Shown: in pieces, positions 54,996 through 63,653 of the stretch
How positions within the stretch are numbered: position 1 is the stretch's first letter
Layout: each line of letters opens with the position of its first letter
Assembly: GCF_900109945.1 (NCBI RefSeq)
Contig: NZ_FOBX01000007.1
Span: 310,001-374,000, forward strand
DNA from: Bradyrhizobium sp. OK095
GTDB lineage: Bacteria > Pseudomonadota > Alphaproteobacteria > Rhizobiales > Xanthobacteraceae
Direction of reading: 5' to 3'
DNA length: 64,000 nt
Made by a program: the position numbers and the translations under genes
The notes under the pieces: generated by a model
Told to the model about the DNA's origin: nothing
Database searches by the model: none
The model's input: the letters and a program-made list of their open reading frames with translations, nothing else

Positions 54996-55202
54996 TCAAC
55001 GGTTGGCTTGCTTGTAGGCAAGCCCGGCGGCGCAAACGGCGAAGGCCAGCGCCCAGAGCAGACTGGTTTCCAGCGATTCATGCATCACGAAACGCTGCAA
55101 CAGGAACATGAAGGCGGCCGCGGCTGCGGCGTGCATCGCGATGAAGCCCCACTTCTTCACGGCGCCGCTCCCCTCCACTTGTGATGACGAAAGATCACGC
55201 AT
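54996..55202 (-). CDS. Small two-TM protein inside nuo operon
   Basis: 68 residues with two hydrophobic segments (IAMHAAAAAAFMFLLQRF and SLLWALAFAVCAAGLAYK). ATG at 55202 overlaps the nuoE stop (ATGA); an internal GTG (VKKWGFIAM) is another start. I know of no standard complex I subunit of this form; it is between nuoE and nuoF. Confidence 0.65.
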   Translation of the reverse strand: MRDLSSSQVEGSGAVKKWGFIAMHAAAAAAFMFLLQRFVMHESLETSLLWALAFAVCAAGLAYKQANR

Positions 55203-55813
55203 CAGGAGGTCTCCTTCAGCGTGGTCGGTCCGCCCGCCGGCGCCGAGAACTGGCGGCCGTTCTGCGGACCGGGCTTTGGCGGATTGCCCGAAGCAAAGCC
55301 GTCGAGCACCTTGCCGAAGCTTTCCTTGGTCAAATCCTCATAGGTGTCCTTGCCGATCATCACCATCGGCGCGTTCACGCAGGCGCCCAGGCACTCGACT
55401 TCTTCCCAGCTGAAATCGCCGTCCTTGGAGAGATGGAAGGGATCATGATGGATGCGGCTCTCGCAGACGTGGATCAGATCTTCGGCGCCGCGCAGGCGGC
55501 ACGGCGTGGTGCCGCAAACCTGAACGTGGGCCTTCTTGCCGACCGGTGCGAGCTGGAACATCGTGTAGAAGGTCGCAACTTCCAGCACGCGGATATAGGG
55601 CATGTCGAGCATGTCGGCGATGACGCGGATGGCGGCTTCCGAGACCCAGCCGTCGTGCTGCTCCTGCGCGCGCCAGAGGATGGCGATCACCGCGGAGGCC
55701 TGACGTCCGGCCGGATATTTCGCGATCTGCTGTTTCGCAAACGCGATGTTCTCGGCCGTGAACGCGAAGCTCGCGGGCTGGACTTCCTTCGGTGCTAATC
55801 GGCGAACGGACAT
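55202..55813 (-). CDS. nuoE: NADH-quinone oxidoreductase subunit E
   Basis: 203 residues, thioredoxin-like 2Fe-2S subunit. Cluster cysteines in VCGTTPCRLRGAEDL and ECLGACVNAPMVMI. It passes electrons between FMN and the off-pathway N1a cluster. A C-terminal extension (about 30 residues, PPKPGPQNGRQFSAPAGGPT) is proline-rich. Confidence 0.95.
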   Translation of the reverse strand: MSVRRLAPKEVQPASFAFTAENIAFAKQQIAKYPAGRQASAVIAILWRAQEQHDGWVSEAAIRVIADMLDMPYIRVLEVATFYTMFQLAPVGKKAHVQVCGTTPCRLRGAEDLIHVCESRIHHDPFHLSKDGDFSWEEVECLGACVNAPMVMIGKDTYEDLTKESFGKVLDGFASGNPPKPGPQNGRQFSAPAGGPTTLKETS

Positions 55814-55823
55814 ATCTTATCTC

Positions 55824-56786
55824 TCACTGCATGCGGCGCGCGGATTTGGCATTCAGGGCTTCGATCCTGTCCTGCCAGAATGCGCTTGCGGTGCCGAAAA
55901 CGTTGTAGCCAACATGAGTCGAGACCTTGATGCGGTCGAGAATTGACAGCTCGGTCACGGTCTCCAGCCGGTTGGTGCGCGGATCGAGTACGATCAGCTT
56001 CATCGGGGTCTGTTCGAGGATGTAGCGCGACACCGCATGAGAGCGGTCGCTGCCGTGCTCCTCGCACATGATGACGCTGTCGGCCTGGAGCAGCCGGGCG
56101 CCGCCCTTGATCGCCTCGATCTCGACGCCCTCGACGTCGAGCTTGATCAAATACTTGCCGTTGGCCGCAACCTTGCCGTCGTCGATGAGGTTGTCGAGCG
56201 CGAGCACCGGCACTTCTTCACCGCCATCCGACGGAGCACCGGCGATGCTGAAAGCCTCGTGCTTGGTGCCTGACAGCCGCGCGGTGCCGCGCGAGGCGCC
56301 GATCGCGCATTTCAGGGTCTCGAAGCGGTTGCCGTTGACGCGGGCGTTGTTGGCAAGCTTCGGATAGTTCTGCCCCGACGGCTCGATCGCGATCGCCTTG
56401 TGCGAGCCGAACGGCTTGCTCGACACCAGCACCGACCAGTAGCCGTAATTGGCGCCGCAATCGAGCAAGGTGTAGTCGACGTCGATGGAGTCCGAGAACA
56501 GCAGCTCCAGCTCGTCCTCATAGCTGTAGGAGCGGTTGAGCAGCTTGCTCCAGTAACCGTCGCCGTAAGGGAATTCGAACACGGCGTCGGGGTTGAGCTT
56601 GATCGCGATGTCGCGCTTGGGCAGCGTCTTCGCCAACAGATTGGCGCAGGCGATGTAGCCCATATGCGAGAAATGCGACGAGATCTTCGATCCCGTCACC
56701 AGCGCCAAGGCAGCCGTCCGCTCCCACAGGTTGGCCCCTTCAAGGGCCCCCGAGGCACGGTCAAACTGGATTGGCGCCTGCGCCAT
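55824..56786 (-). CDS. FkbM family methyltransferase inside nuo operon
   Basis: 320 residues from the ATG at 56786, which overlaps the nuoD stop as ATGA. The SAM-dependent Rossmann motif is LLDCGANYGYWSVL, followed by IAIEPSGQNYPKLANNARVNG, and the FkbM DVEGVEIEAIKGGARLL block. FkbM enzymes methylate sugars, lipids or other small molecules; none is a complex I subunit. The tight coupling to nuoD and the ten-base gap to nuoE imply co-expression with complex I. Substrate unknown. Confidence 0.85.
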   Translation of the reverse strand: MAQAPIQFDRASGALEGANLWERTAALALVTGSKISSHFSHMGYIACANLLAKTLPKRDIAIKLNPDAVFEFPYGDGYWSKLLNRSYSYEDELELLFSDSIDVDYTLLDCGANYGYWSVLVSSKPFGSHKAIAIEPSGQNYPKLANNARVNGNRFETLKCAIGASRGTARLSGTKHEAFSIAGAPSDGGEEVPVLALDNLIDDGKVAANGKYLIKLDVEGVEIEAIKGGARLLQADSVIMCEEHGSDRSHAVSRYILEQTPMKLIVLDPRTNRLETVTELSILDRIKVSTHVGYNVFGTASAFWQDRIEALNAKSARRMQ

Positions 56787-57982
56787 CACCGATCGACCTC
56801 TCCGAACACGATGTCGAGCGAACCGAGGATCGCCGATACGTCGGCGAGCAGATGGCCGCGGCAGATGTGGTCCATTGCCTGAAGATGCGCAAAGCCCGGC
56901 GCGCGGATCTTGCACTTGTAGGGCTTGTTGGTGCCGTCGGAGATCAGGAAGACGCCGAACTCGCCCTTGGGCGCTTCGACCGCGGCATAGACTTCGCCCG
57001 CCGGCACGTGAAAGCCTTCGGTGTAGAGCTTGAAGTGATGGATCAGCGCTTCCATCGAGCGCTTCATGTCGCCACGGCGCGGCGGCGCGACCTTGTTGTC
57101 CTCGACGACGACGGGTCCCTTGCCGTCAGGCGCGTTCAGCTTCTGGATGCACTGCCTCATGATGCGCACGGACTGACGCATCTCTTCCATGCGGATCAGG
57201 TAGCGGTCGTAGCAGTCGCCGTTCTTGCCGATCGGAATGTCGAAATCCATCTCGGCGTAGCATTCATAGGGCTGCGACTTGCGCAGATCCCAGGCGGCGC
57301 CCGAGCCGCGCACCATCACGCCCGAGAAACCCCACTCCCAGGCTTCCTTCAGCGACACCACGCCGATGTCGACGTTGCGCTGCTTGAAGATGCGGTTGGC
57401 GGTCAGCAGCCGGTCGAGATCCTCGACCACTTTCAGGAACGGATCGCACCAGGCCTCGATATCGTCGACCAGCCTCTGCGGCAGGTCCTGATGCACGCCG
57501 CCGACGCGGAAGTAGGCTGCGTGCATACGGCTGCCCGAGGCGCGCTCGTAGAACACCATCAGCTTCTCGCGCTCTTCGAAACCCCACAGCGGCGGGGTCA
57601 GCGCGCCGACGTCCATCGCCTGCGTGGTAACGTTGAGCAGATGAGAGAGAATGCGGCCGATCTCGCAATAGAGCACGCGGATCAGCTGGCCGCGGCGCGG
57701 CACCTCGATGCCCAGCAGCTTTTCGGCCGCCATGCAGAAGGCGTGCTCCTGGTTCATCGGCGCGACGTAGTCGAGCCGGTCGAAATACGGGATCGCCTGC
57801 AGATAGGTCTTCTGCTCGATCAGCTTTTCGGTGCCGCGGTGAAGCAGGCCGATATGGGGGTCGACACGGGCGACGACTTCGCCATCCAGTTCGAGCACGA
57901 GACGCAGCACGCCATGCGCCGCCGGATGCTGCGGGCCGAAATTGATGGTGAAGTTGCGGAGAACTTCGGGTTGCTCGTTCAT
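56786..57982 (-). CDS. nuoD: NADH-quinone oxidoreductase subunit D
   Basis: 398 residues, 49-kDa-subunit homologue lining the quinone site: NFGPQHPAAHGVLRLVLELDG, YFDRLDYVAPMNQEHAF and the C-terminal LDIVFGEVDR end. Descended from the NiFe hydrogenase large subunit, without its nickel cysteines. Confidence 0.97.
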   Translation of the reverse strand: MNEQPEVLRNFTINFGPQHPAAHGVLRLVLELDGEVVARVDPHIGLLHRGTEKLIEQKTYLQAIPYFDRLDYVAPMNQEHAFCMAAEKLLGIEVPRRGQLIRVLYCEIGRILSHLLNVTTQAMDVGALTPPLWGFEEREKLMVFYERASGSRMHAAYFRVGGVHQDLPQRLVDDIEAWCDPFLKVVEDLDRLLTANRIFKQRNVDIGVVSLKEAWEWGFSGVMVRGSGAAWDLRKSQPYECYAEMDFDIPIGKNGDCYDRYLIRMEEMRQSVRIMRQCIQKLNAPDGKGPVVVEDNKVAPPRRGDMKRSMEALIHHFKLYTEGFHVPAGEVYAAVEAPKGEFGVFLISDGTNKPYKCKIRAPGFAHLQAMDHICRGHLLADVSAILGSLDIVFGEVDR

Positions 57983-57984
57983 GA

Positions 57985-58599
57985 TCAGACCTTCGGCCCT
58001 GCTTTTTCATCACCCGGAAGCACCGGATAATCGGCGCCCTCCCACGGAGACAAAAAGTCGAACTTGCGGAATTCCTGGTTGAGCCGGACGGGCTCGTACA
58101 CCACCCGCTTCTCCTGGTCGTCGTAGCGGACCTCGACGAAACCGGTGGTCGGGAAATCCTTGCGCAGCGGATGGCCCTCGAAACCGTAATCGGTCAGCAG
58201 GCGGCGCATGTCGGGATGGCCGACAAAGAACACGCCATAGAGGTCGTAGGCCTCGCGCTCGAACCAGTCGGCGCCGGGGAACACCTCGATCAGCGACGGC
58301 ACCTGCGTGGTCTCGTCAGCCTGGGCCTTGAGCCGGATCCGCGTGTTCAGGGCCGGAGAGAGGAAGTGATAGATCACGTCGAAGCGCTTTTCGCGCGAGG
58401 GATAGTCCGCCGCCGTAATGTCGGTGAAGTTGATGAACCGGCAGCTCGGGTCGTCGCGGAGGTACTTGACCACCTCAACGATCTTGCTGGCCTCGACATC
58501 GACCGTGAGCTGGTTGAAGGCCACGGAATGACCGATGGCGGCGCCCGGAAGCGCGCTCACGATCGTCTGCCCCAGGGCGTCGAGCTTGGCGTCGTCCAT
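57985..58599 (-). CDS. nuoC: NADH-quinone oxidoreductase subunit C
   Basis: 204 residues from the ATG at 58599, 30-kDa-subunit homologue: EREAYDLYGVFFVGHPDMRRLLTDYGFEGHPLRKDFP. A separate protein, not fused to NuoD as in enterobacteria. Two bases separate its stop from the nuoD start region. Confidence 0.96.
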   Translation of the reverse strand: MDDAKLDALGQTIVSALPGAAIGHSVAFNQLTVDVEASKIVEVVKYLRDDPSCRFINFTDITAADYPSREKRFDVIYHFLSPALNTRIRLKAQADETTQVPSLIEVFPGADWFEREAYDLYGVFFVGHPDMRRLLTDYGFEGHPLRKDFPTTGFVEVRYDDQEKRVVYEPVRLNQEFRKFDFLSPWEGADYPVLPGDEKAGPKV

Positions 58600-58610
58600 G
58601 ACGTAAAACC

Positions 58611-59198
58611 TTAGCGTTCGATGGTGCCGGTGCGGCGGATCTTCTTCTGCAGCAGCAGCACGCCGTAGAGCAGCGCTTCCGCCGTGGGCGGGCAGCCCGG
58701 CACGTAGATGTCGATCGGCACGATGCGGTCGCAACCGCGCACGACCGAGTAGGAATAGTGATAATAGCCGCCGCCATTGGCGCACGAGCCCATCGAGATG
58801 ACGTAGCGCGGCTCGGGCATCTGGTCGTAGACCTTGCGCAGCGCGGGTGCCATCTTGTTGGTCAGCGTGCCCGCGACGATCATCACGTCGGACTGGCGCG
58901 GCGAGGCACGCGGGGCGAAGCCGAAGCGCTCGACGTCGTAGCGCGGCATCGACACCTGCATCATCTCGACGGCGCAGCAGGCGAGACCGAAGGTCATCCA
59001 CATCAGCGAGCCGGTACGCGCCCAGGTGATGAGGTCGTCGGTCGCGGCCGTGAAGAAGCCCTTGTCGGACAGCTCGGAATTGACCTCGAGGAAGAACGGA
59101 TCATTGGCCCCGACCGGACGGCCGGTCGACGGATCCAAAATGCCCTTGGGGGCCGGCGCGATGGCCGGGCCAGCGGACGATGAAGGGTTCAATCCCAT
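58611..59198 (-). CDS. nuoB: NADH-quinone oxidoreductase subunit B (cluster N2)
   Basis: 195 residues from the ATG at 59198. The N2 cluster ligands are the adjacent Cys74-Cys75 (FGLACCAVEMM), GSCANGGGYYHYSYS and PGCPPTAEALLYG. The first ~40 residues are a poorly conserved extension. The start overlaps the nuoA stop region by ten bases. Confidence 0.96.
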   Translation of the reverse strand: MGLNPSSSAGPAIAPAPKGILDPSTGRPVGANDPFFLEVNSELSDKGFFTAATDDLITWARTGSLMWMTFGLACCAVEMMQVSMPRYDVERFGFAPRASPRQSDVMIVAGTLTNKMAPALRKVYDQMPEPRYVISMGSCANGGGYYHYSYSVVRGCDRIVPIDIYVPGCPPTAEALLYGVLLLQKKIRRTGTIER

Positions 59199-59554
59199 TC
59201 CAGTGCCCCTTTCTTCCATTCATAGGCGAACCCGACCGTGAGCACGCCGAGGAACACCACCATGGACCAGAAGCCGGTCGCGCCAAGCTTGCCGAACGCC
59301 ACTGCCCAGGGAAACAGGAATGCCACCTCGAGGTCGAAGATGATGAAGAGGATGGCGACCAGATAGAAGCGAACGTCGAACTTCATGCGGGCGTCGTCGA
59401 AGGCGTTGAAGCCGCACTCATACGCCGACAGCTTTTCCGGGTCCGGCTGCTGGAACGCCACGATGAAGGGCGCGATCAGCAGCACCAGGCCAATGAGGCC
59501 CGCTACCCCTATAAAGACGACGAGTGGAAGATAGTTCTGTAGAATGCCGCTCAT
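59189..59554 (-). CDS. nuoA: NADH-quinone oxidoreductase subunit A
   Basis: 121 residues from the ATG at 59554, three transmembrane helices, with the conserved loop YECGFNAFDDARMKFDVRFYLVAILF and DLEVAFLFPWA. First gene of the nuo operon; the promoter must lie in the 260-base gap upstream. Confidence 0.95.
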   Translation of the reverse strand: MSGILQNYLPLVVFIGVAGLIGLVLLIAPFIVAFQQPDPEKLSAYECGFNAFDDARMKFDVRFYLVAILFIIFDLEVAFLFPWAVAFGKLGATGFWSMVVFLGVLTVGFAYEWKKGALEWD

Positions 59555-59815
59555 TGACGAGCCCTTTTTCCCGCGGCCTCGGGACAGCCACGGATTCGTC
59601 CAGTTTGGAATTGTTCTGAGCCTTAGCGCAGTGCACCAATGGGCGCAAGACACGCTCTTTTTAGGCCCTTTGCTGCTCCCAGACCGGTGGAAATCCCGGA
59701 ATCACCCCGCGCTGGTATGGAGCAGATCGGAAAAGCCAGCAAGGGTGGCCACAGTTTTGCAGGGCAGCGCTTCTGAGATTGCGGCGCACGCGCCGAGGCA
59801 GCTACTTGCTGCGCA
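59555..59815 (-). promoter_or_regulatory. Upstream region of the nuo operon
   Basis: About 260 bases with no credible gene, between the small membrane protein of the iron module and nuoA. It must hold the nuo promoter and the end of the iron operon. I see no clear -35/-10 pair, palindrome or terminator in it. Confidence 0.4.
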
Positions 59816-60031
59816 TCACCCGGTCAAATGCTTGGATTTTTGCGTGCGGCGGCGCACCCAAACCCAGCAGATGACCAGCACCGGGGCCCCGACCGTCACC
59901 CAGGCGACATACTGGCCGACCGTTCCCCAGAGCAGCGCGGCCAGCAGACCCGTGATGGTCGAAACCGCGAGCACGATAGGTGCAGCAAAGACACGTATCC
60001 ACAGGCGCGAGCGGTCAGGGGAGCCATGCAT
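59816..60031 (-). CDS. Small two-TM membrane protein of iron module
   Basis: 71 residues from the ATG at 60031, overlapping the PepSY gene stop (ATGA). Two hydrophobic segments (FAAPIVLAVSTITGLLAALLW and YVAWVTVGAPVLVICWVWV), then a basic tail (RRRTQKSKH). Likely the partner subunit often found after PepSY-type siderophore reductases. Confidence 0.65.
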   Translation of the reverse strand: MHGSPDRSRLWIRVFAAPIVLAVSTITGLLAALLWGTVGQYVAWVTVGAPVLVICWVWVRRRTQKSKHLTG

Positions 60032-61167
60032 CAGGAAAGGACCGGGGCTCGTCTGGCGAATGCGTCGGCCTTGGCAGGCGCGCGCTTGCGCCGCCGCGCC
60101 AGCCAGAGATAGAGGCCGCTGCCGATCACAACGATGGTGAGCCCGTCGAGCGCGGCCCAGATCACCTTGAGCGGCAGCCCGCCATAGTCGCCGAAATGCA
60201 GCGGCTGCGAGATCAGCAGCGCCTGGAGATAGACCGGCAGCGCCCGGCTGTCGGCGACCTCCCCGGTTTCGCCATCGAGCAGCACCGGCTTGAGCAGCCG
60301 CGCGGTCAAGGCCGTATCGCCGCGCATAAAGGCGGCGAAGTGGTGCGAGGAGGTGAAGGGCGTACCCGGAAACGCGATGAAGGCGACCTCCATCCCGGGC
60401 GCGGCCTGCCTGGCGCGCGCGACAACGGCATCGAGCGTGGCGAGACGCGTCGGCGGCGGCTTGCCGGCATAGGGCGCGACCATGCTGGCGAGCTCGGTCA
60501 CCTTCCACTGACTGAGCATCAGCTCGGCCCAGGTGTTGACGACGCCGGTTAGGCCCACCACCAGCGCCCAGGCGACCGTCACGACGCCGATCAGATTGTG
60601 CCAGTCGAGCCAGCGCACACGGCGCGAGGTGCTGTCGCGAATGGTGGCAAAGCGCAGCCGGCGGCTGAACGGCCAGTACAGCACCACGCCGGAGATGATG
60701 GCGATGGCGAACAGCAGCCCCATCCCGCCGAGGAACAGCTTTCCGGGCTGGCCGACGAACATGTCGGTGTGCAGCTTGAGCATGATCAGCATCGGGCCGA
60801 CACCGACCGCCCCGAGCAGCTTTGTCGAGACCGCATCGAAAGCACGGACAGTGGTGTTGTCAGGTAACCCATCGACAGCGCTGTTGGTGAAGGCGGTGAC
60901 GGTGCCGGGCTCGTCCTTATCCCACGAGATATATTGCAGCACGTGGCCGGGATCGGCGGCGAGCGCGGCGTCGGCGACCGCCTGGGTCGTCGCACGCGCC
61001 GCGCCCGCATGAGCTTCGGGCCGGGGGGCATAGCCCAAGAGCTCATCGATCTCGTGATGGAAGATCAGCGGCAGGCCGGTGAGGCAAAGCAGCAGCAGGA
61101 AAACGGTCGAGATCAGGCTGGTCCAGCTGTGGACCACGGACCAGAGCCTGACAGTGCGTGCCTTCAC
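60031..61167 (-). CDS. PepSY-associated TM protein, putative ferric-siderophore reductase
   Basis: 378 residues, about four transmembrane helices with a large periplasmic loop: the PepSY-TM N-terminus (WSVVHSWTSLISTVFLLLLCLTGLPLIFHHEID) and later WLDWHNLIGVVTVAWALVVGLTGVVNTW, including histidines suited to haem b. Family members reduce ferric siderophores at the inner membrane. Downstream of the TonB siderophore receptor by 22 bases. Confidence 0.8.
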   Translation of the reverse strand: MKARTVRLWSVVHSWTSLISTVFLLLLCLTGLPLIFHHEIDELLGYAPRPEAHAGAARATTQAVADAALAADPGHVLQYISWDKDEPGTVTAFTNSAVDGLPDNTTVRAFDAVSTKLLGAVGVGPMLIMLKLHTDMFVGQPGKLFLGGMGLLFAIAIISGVVLYWPFSRRLRFATIRDSTSRRVRWLDWHNLIGVVTVAWALVVGLTGVVNTWAELMLSQWKVTELASMVAPYAGKPPPTRLATLDAVVARARQAAPGMEVAFIAFPGTPFTSSHHFAAFMRGDTALTARLLKPVLLDGETGEVADSRALPVYLQALLISQPLHFGDYGGLPLKVIWAALDGLTIVVIGSGLYLWLARRRKRAPAKADAFARRAPVLS

Positions 61168-61189
61168 GAGGCCCTCCCCTCGCCCGCGC

Positions 61190-63466
61190 TTACCATTTGT
61201 AGGAAAGGCTCCCGGTTATGCGTCGGCGGTCTCCGTAGAAACAGGAACCAGCCGATGAACAACTCGCGACATAGATCGTGTCCGCAATGTTGATGAAGTT
61301 GACCGCCGCCCGCCAATTTTGCCACTCGTAGTGTACGGCAAGATCGCCGAGAACGACGGATGGCACCACCATCGTATTGGCTGTGTCCGCGAACGACGAG
61401 CCGACATATCGAACGCCGCCGCCAAAGCCGACCCCACTCAGCGCTCCCTCGCGGAATGTGTAATCACCCCAGAGCGAGGCAAGCTGCCTCGGCGTGTTCG
61501 TCGGAACAGTTCCAATCAGGGACGTATTGAGGTCCTTGCTGACGAACAGGTCGAAGTTGGTGTAGCTCGCTGTGACCTTGAAATCCGGCGTGATGTTGGC
61601 GACAGCCTCGAGTTCCACACCACGCGAGGTGACCTCTCCTGTCTGGATGGATCCGACGACGAAGGTCGGATCGCTGGTCAGAACGTTCTTTCGCTTCAGA
61701 TCGAACAGCGAAATTCCGAAACGGGCGTTCAATCCTACCGGCTGGTACTTCAATCCGATTTCGGCCTGTTCACCGGTTTCAGGCACAAGCAGGTTGCCGG
61801 TGGAAGAATTGGTGCCGATGACCGGATTGTAGCTCGTCGCGTAGGAGACATAAGGAGCCAAACCCATATCGAAATTATAGATCGCGCCGACACGGCCCGA
61901 AAAACGGCTGTCCTCGCGGCTCTGATCTGCCCCGACATGATTGTTGTTGACGGTGCTGACCCAATCATTGCGTCCGGACAACACGAAAGTGAAACGTCCC
62001 AGCTTCATCTGATCCTGAACATAGAGCGCCTTCTGACTCTGCGTCAGATAATGGTTCGTGCCGGCCACCCCGCTGAACTCGGCCGTCGGCGCATACACCG
62101 GGTTGACGAGATTGAGCCCAGTGGCGCCGCCAAACCCTTGATAGTCGTCAATTCCGTAATGCTTCAGGTCGAGCCCGACGAGGAACGTGTGCGCGACGGG
62201 GCCTGTCGCCACCCGGTACTCGAATTGGGTGTCCACGTCGGCCTGCCCCGCCTTGTCGCGAACGAAGAAGTTTCCTCTGTTCAAAGTCACGTCGCCAGGC
62301 GTGGTCGTGCCCAGCCCGAACAGAGTTGAATAGAGCACGTCCACGTGGGCGTAACGTGCGTTCTGGCGGATCGTCACGCTGTCCGAGAGGTTCTTTTCGA
62401 ATTGATAGCCGATCATCTCCTGATCGCGCCGCAAGCGATCAACGCTGGGATCGCTCGCGAACAGGCTGGTGGAAATGCGTCCATAAGGAGCGTTCACGAC
62501 CGTCCCGACATACGGCAGGAAATTTTGACCACGGGTGTCGGTGTGGGAGACCTGGGCATACAGCGTGAAGCGGGTGTCGCTATCGGGCATCCACGTGAAC
62601 GACGGCGAAAGAAAATAGCTGTTGTCGTTGGTAAAATCGACCTGCGTTCCACCACCGTGAACCTGACCGACGAAGCGATAGAAGAGCTTCCCGTCGGACT
62701 GGCTTAGTGTCGCCGGTCCACCAACGTCAAACTGGACATAGGAGTTGCCGAAGTTGTTGACCCCCGCCTCGATGAAGCGAATGGGTTCGCCGTAAGCGAG
62801 CTTGCTGACCGCGTTCACGATGCCGCTGGGGCTTGAGCCGCCGTACAGAACTGCAGACGGTCCTCGCAGAACTTCAACGCGATCAAGGCTCCACGGCTGA
62901 AGCTTCCAGGTCCCGAACGCAGTCGAGAACAGCTGCAGGCCATCCAGGAAAGTGCCGACGTCCTGAGACGGGAAGCCTCGGATCTGAAACCAATCCTGAC
63001 GCGTGTCGTTGCCGAACGTACCGGCGAAAACGCCGGGAGTGTAGCGCAAGGTCTCGTCGAATTTCGTGTTGACATTTTGATCGCGAATTTGTTCGGCCCC
63101 GATCACAGACAACGATTGCGGAGTTTCCATGATCGGCGTGTTTGTCTTGGTGCCTGTCAACGAGCGGTTCGCGACGTAGCCGGTGACGGGCCCATTCGCG
63201 CGTTCGCTGGTGCCCGAGGCTGCAGAGCGGTCGGCCGCTGGTGCAGGGGCCGCGGCTGAGTTTGCACGTGTCCTTGCGCGAGCCGCCGTTCTCAAACCGC
63301 GCGCCTGGCGTTGAGCGGCAACTGCGGGCCGCGCTTGTTGCTTGGATGCCTCGACCGTCACCGACGGCAGATTCTGCGCGCCGCTTTGCGTTGACGATTG
63401 TGCGAGCGATGCCTCGGGCATCAATACCAAAGCGGACGCGGTCGCCAGGACGGCTGACCGCAACAT
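61190..63466 (-). CDS. TonB-dependent siderophore receptor (FpvA/FhuA type)
   Basis: About 758 residues from the ATG at 63466 (in-frame TTG codons at 63481 and 63493 are alternatives). Signal peptide MLRSAVLATASALVLMPEASLAQ; plug domain (TPIMETPQSLSVIGAEQIRDQN, RYTPGVFAGTFGNDTRQDWFQIRGF) and barrel ending RRITGSLSYKW with terminal Trp. Siderophore-type receptors of this class import ferric chelates. Three TCTTAGA repeats lie upstream. Confidence 0.88.
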   Translation of the reverse strand: MLRSAVLATASALVLMPEASLAQSSTQSGAQNLPSVTVEASKQQARPAVAAQRQARGLRTAARARTRANSAAAPAPAADRSAASGTSERANGPVTGYVANRSLTGTKTNTPIMETPQSLSVIGAEQIRDQNVNTKFDETLRYTPGVFAGTFGNDTRQDWFQIRGFPSQDVGTFLDGLQLFSTAFGTWKLQPWSLDRVEVLRGPSAVLYGGSSPSGIVNAVSKLAYGEPIRFIEAGVNNFGNSYVQFDVGGPATLSQSDGKLFYRFVGQVHGGGTQVDFTNDNSYFLSPSFTWMPDSDTRFTLYAQVSHTDTRGQNFLPYVGTVVNAPYGRISTSLFASDPSVDRLRRDQEMIGYQFEKNLSDSVTIRQNARYAHVDVLYSTLFGLGTTTPGDVTLNRGNFFVRDKAGQADVDTQFEYRVATGPVAHTFLVGLDLKHYGIDDYQGFGGATGLNLVNPVYAPTAEFSGVAGTNHYLTQSQKALYVQDQMKLGRFTFVLSGRNDWVSTVNNNHVGADQSREDSRFSGRVGAIYNFDMGLAPYVSYATSYNPVIGTNSSTGNLLVPETGEQAEIGLKYQPVGLNARFGISLFDLKRKNVLTSDPTFVVGSIQTGEVTSRGVELEAVANITPDFKVTASYTNFDLFVSKDLNTSLIGTVPTNTPRQLASLWGDYTFREGALSGVGFGGGVRYVGSSFADTANTMVVPSVVLGDLAVHYEWQNWRAAVNFINIADTIYVASCSSAGSCFYGDRRRITGSLSYKW

Positions 63467-63589
63467 ACGAAGACTGTTCAACGCGCACCCCAAGATGTCT
63501 GTTTGCTTGCGTCATGCCGTCGTTCCCCCAACGGCATGCGTTTGCGGTGACGCTTAGGTGAGCGCGCGCGAATTCCCTAATTGAAAACT

Positions 63590-63620
63590 TCTTAGAGCAA
63601 CTCTTAGAAAGGCTCTTAGA
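63590..63620. promoter_or_regulatory. Three TCTTAGA direct repeats spaced 12 bases
   Basis: TCTTAGA at 63590-63596, 63602-63608 and 63614-63620, exactly 12 bases between starts. It lies about 125 bases upstream of the receptor ATG and 34 bases after the MarR stop. Could be an iron-responsive operator (Irr or Fur-like) or the MarR protein's site. Confidence 0.5.
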
Positions 63621-63653
63621 AGCGATCCAACATTTGCGGAGATTGCTGCGAGA

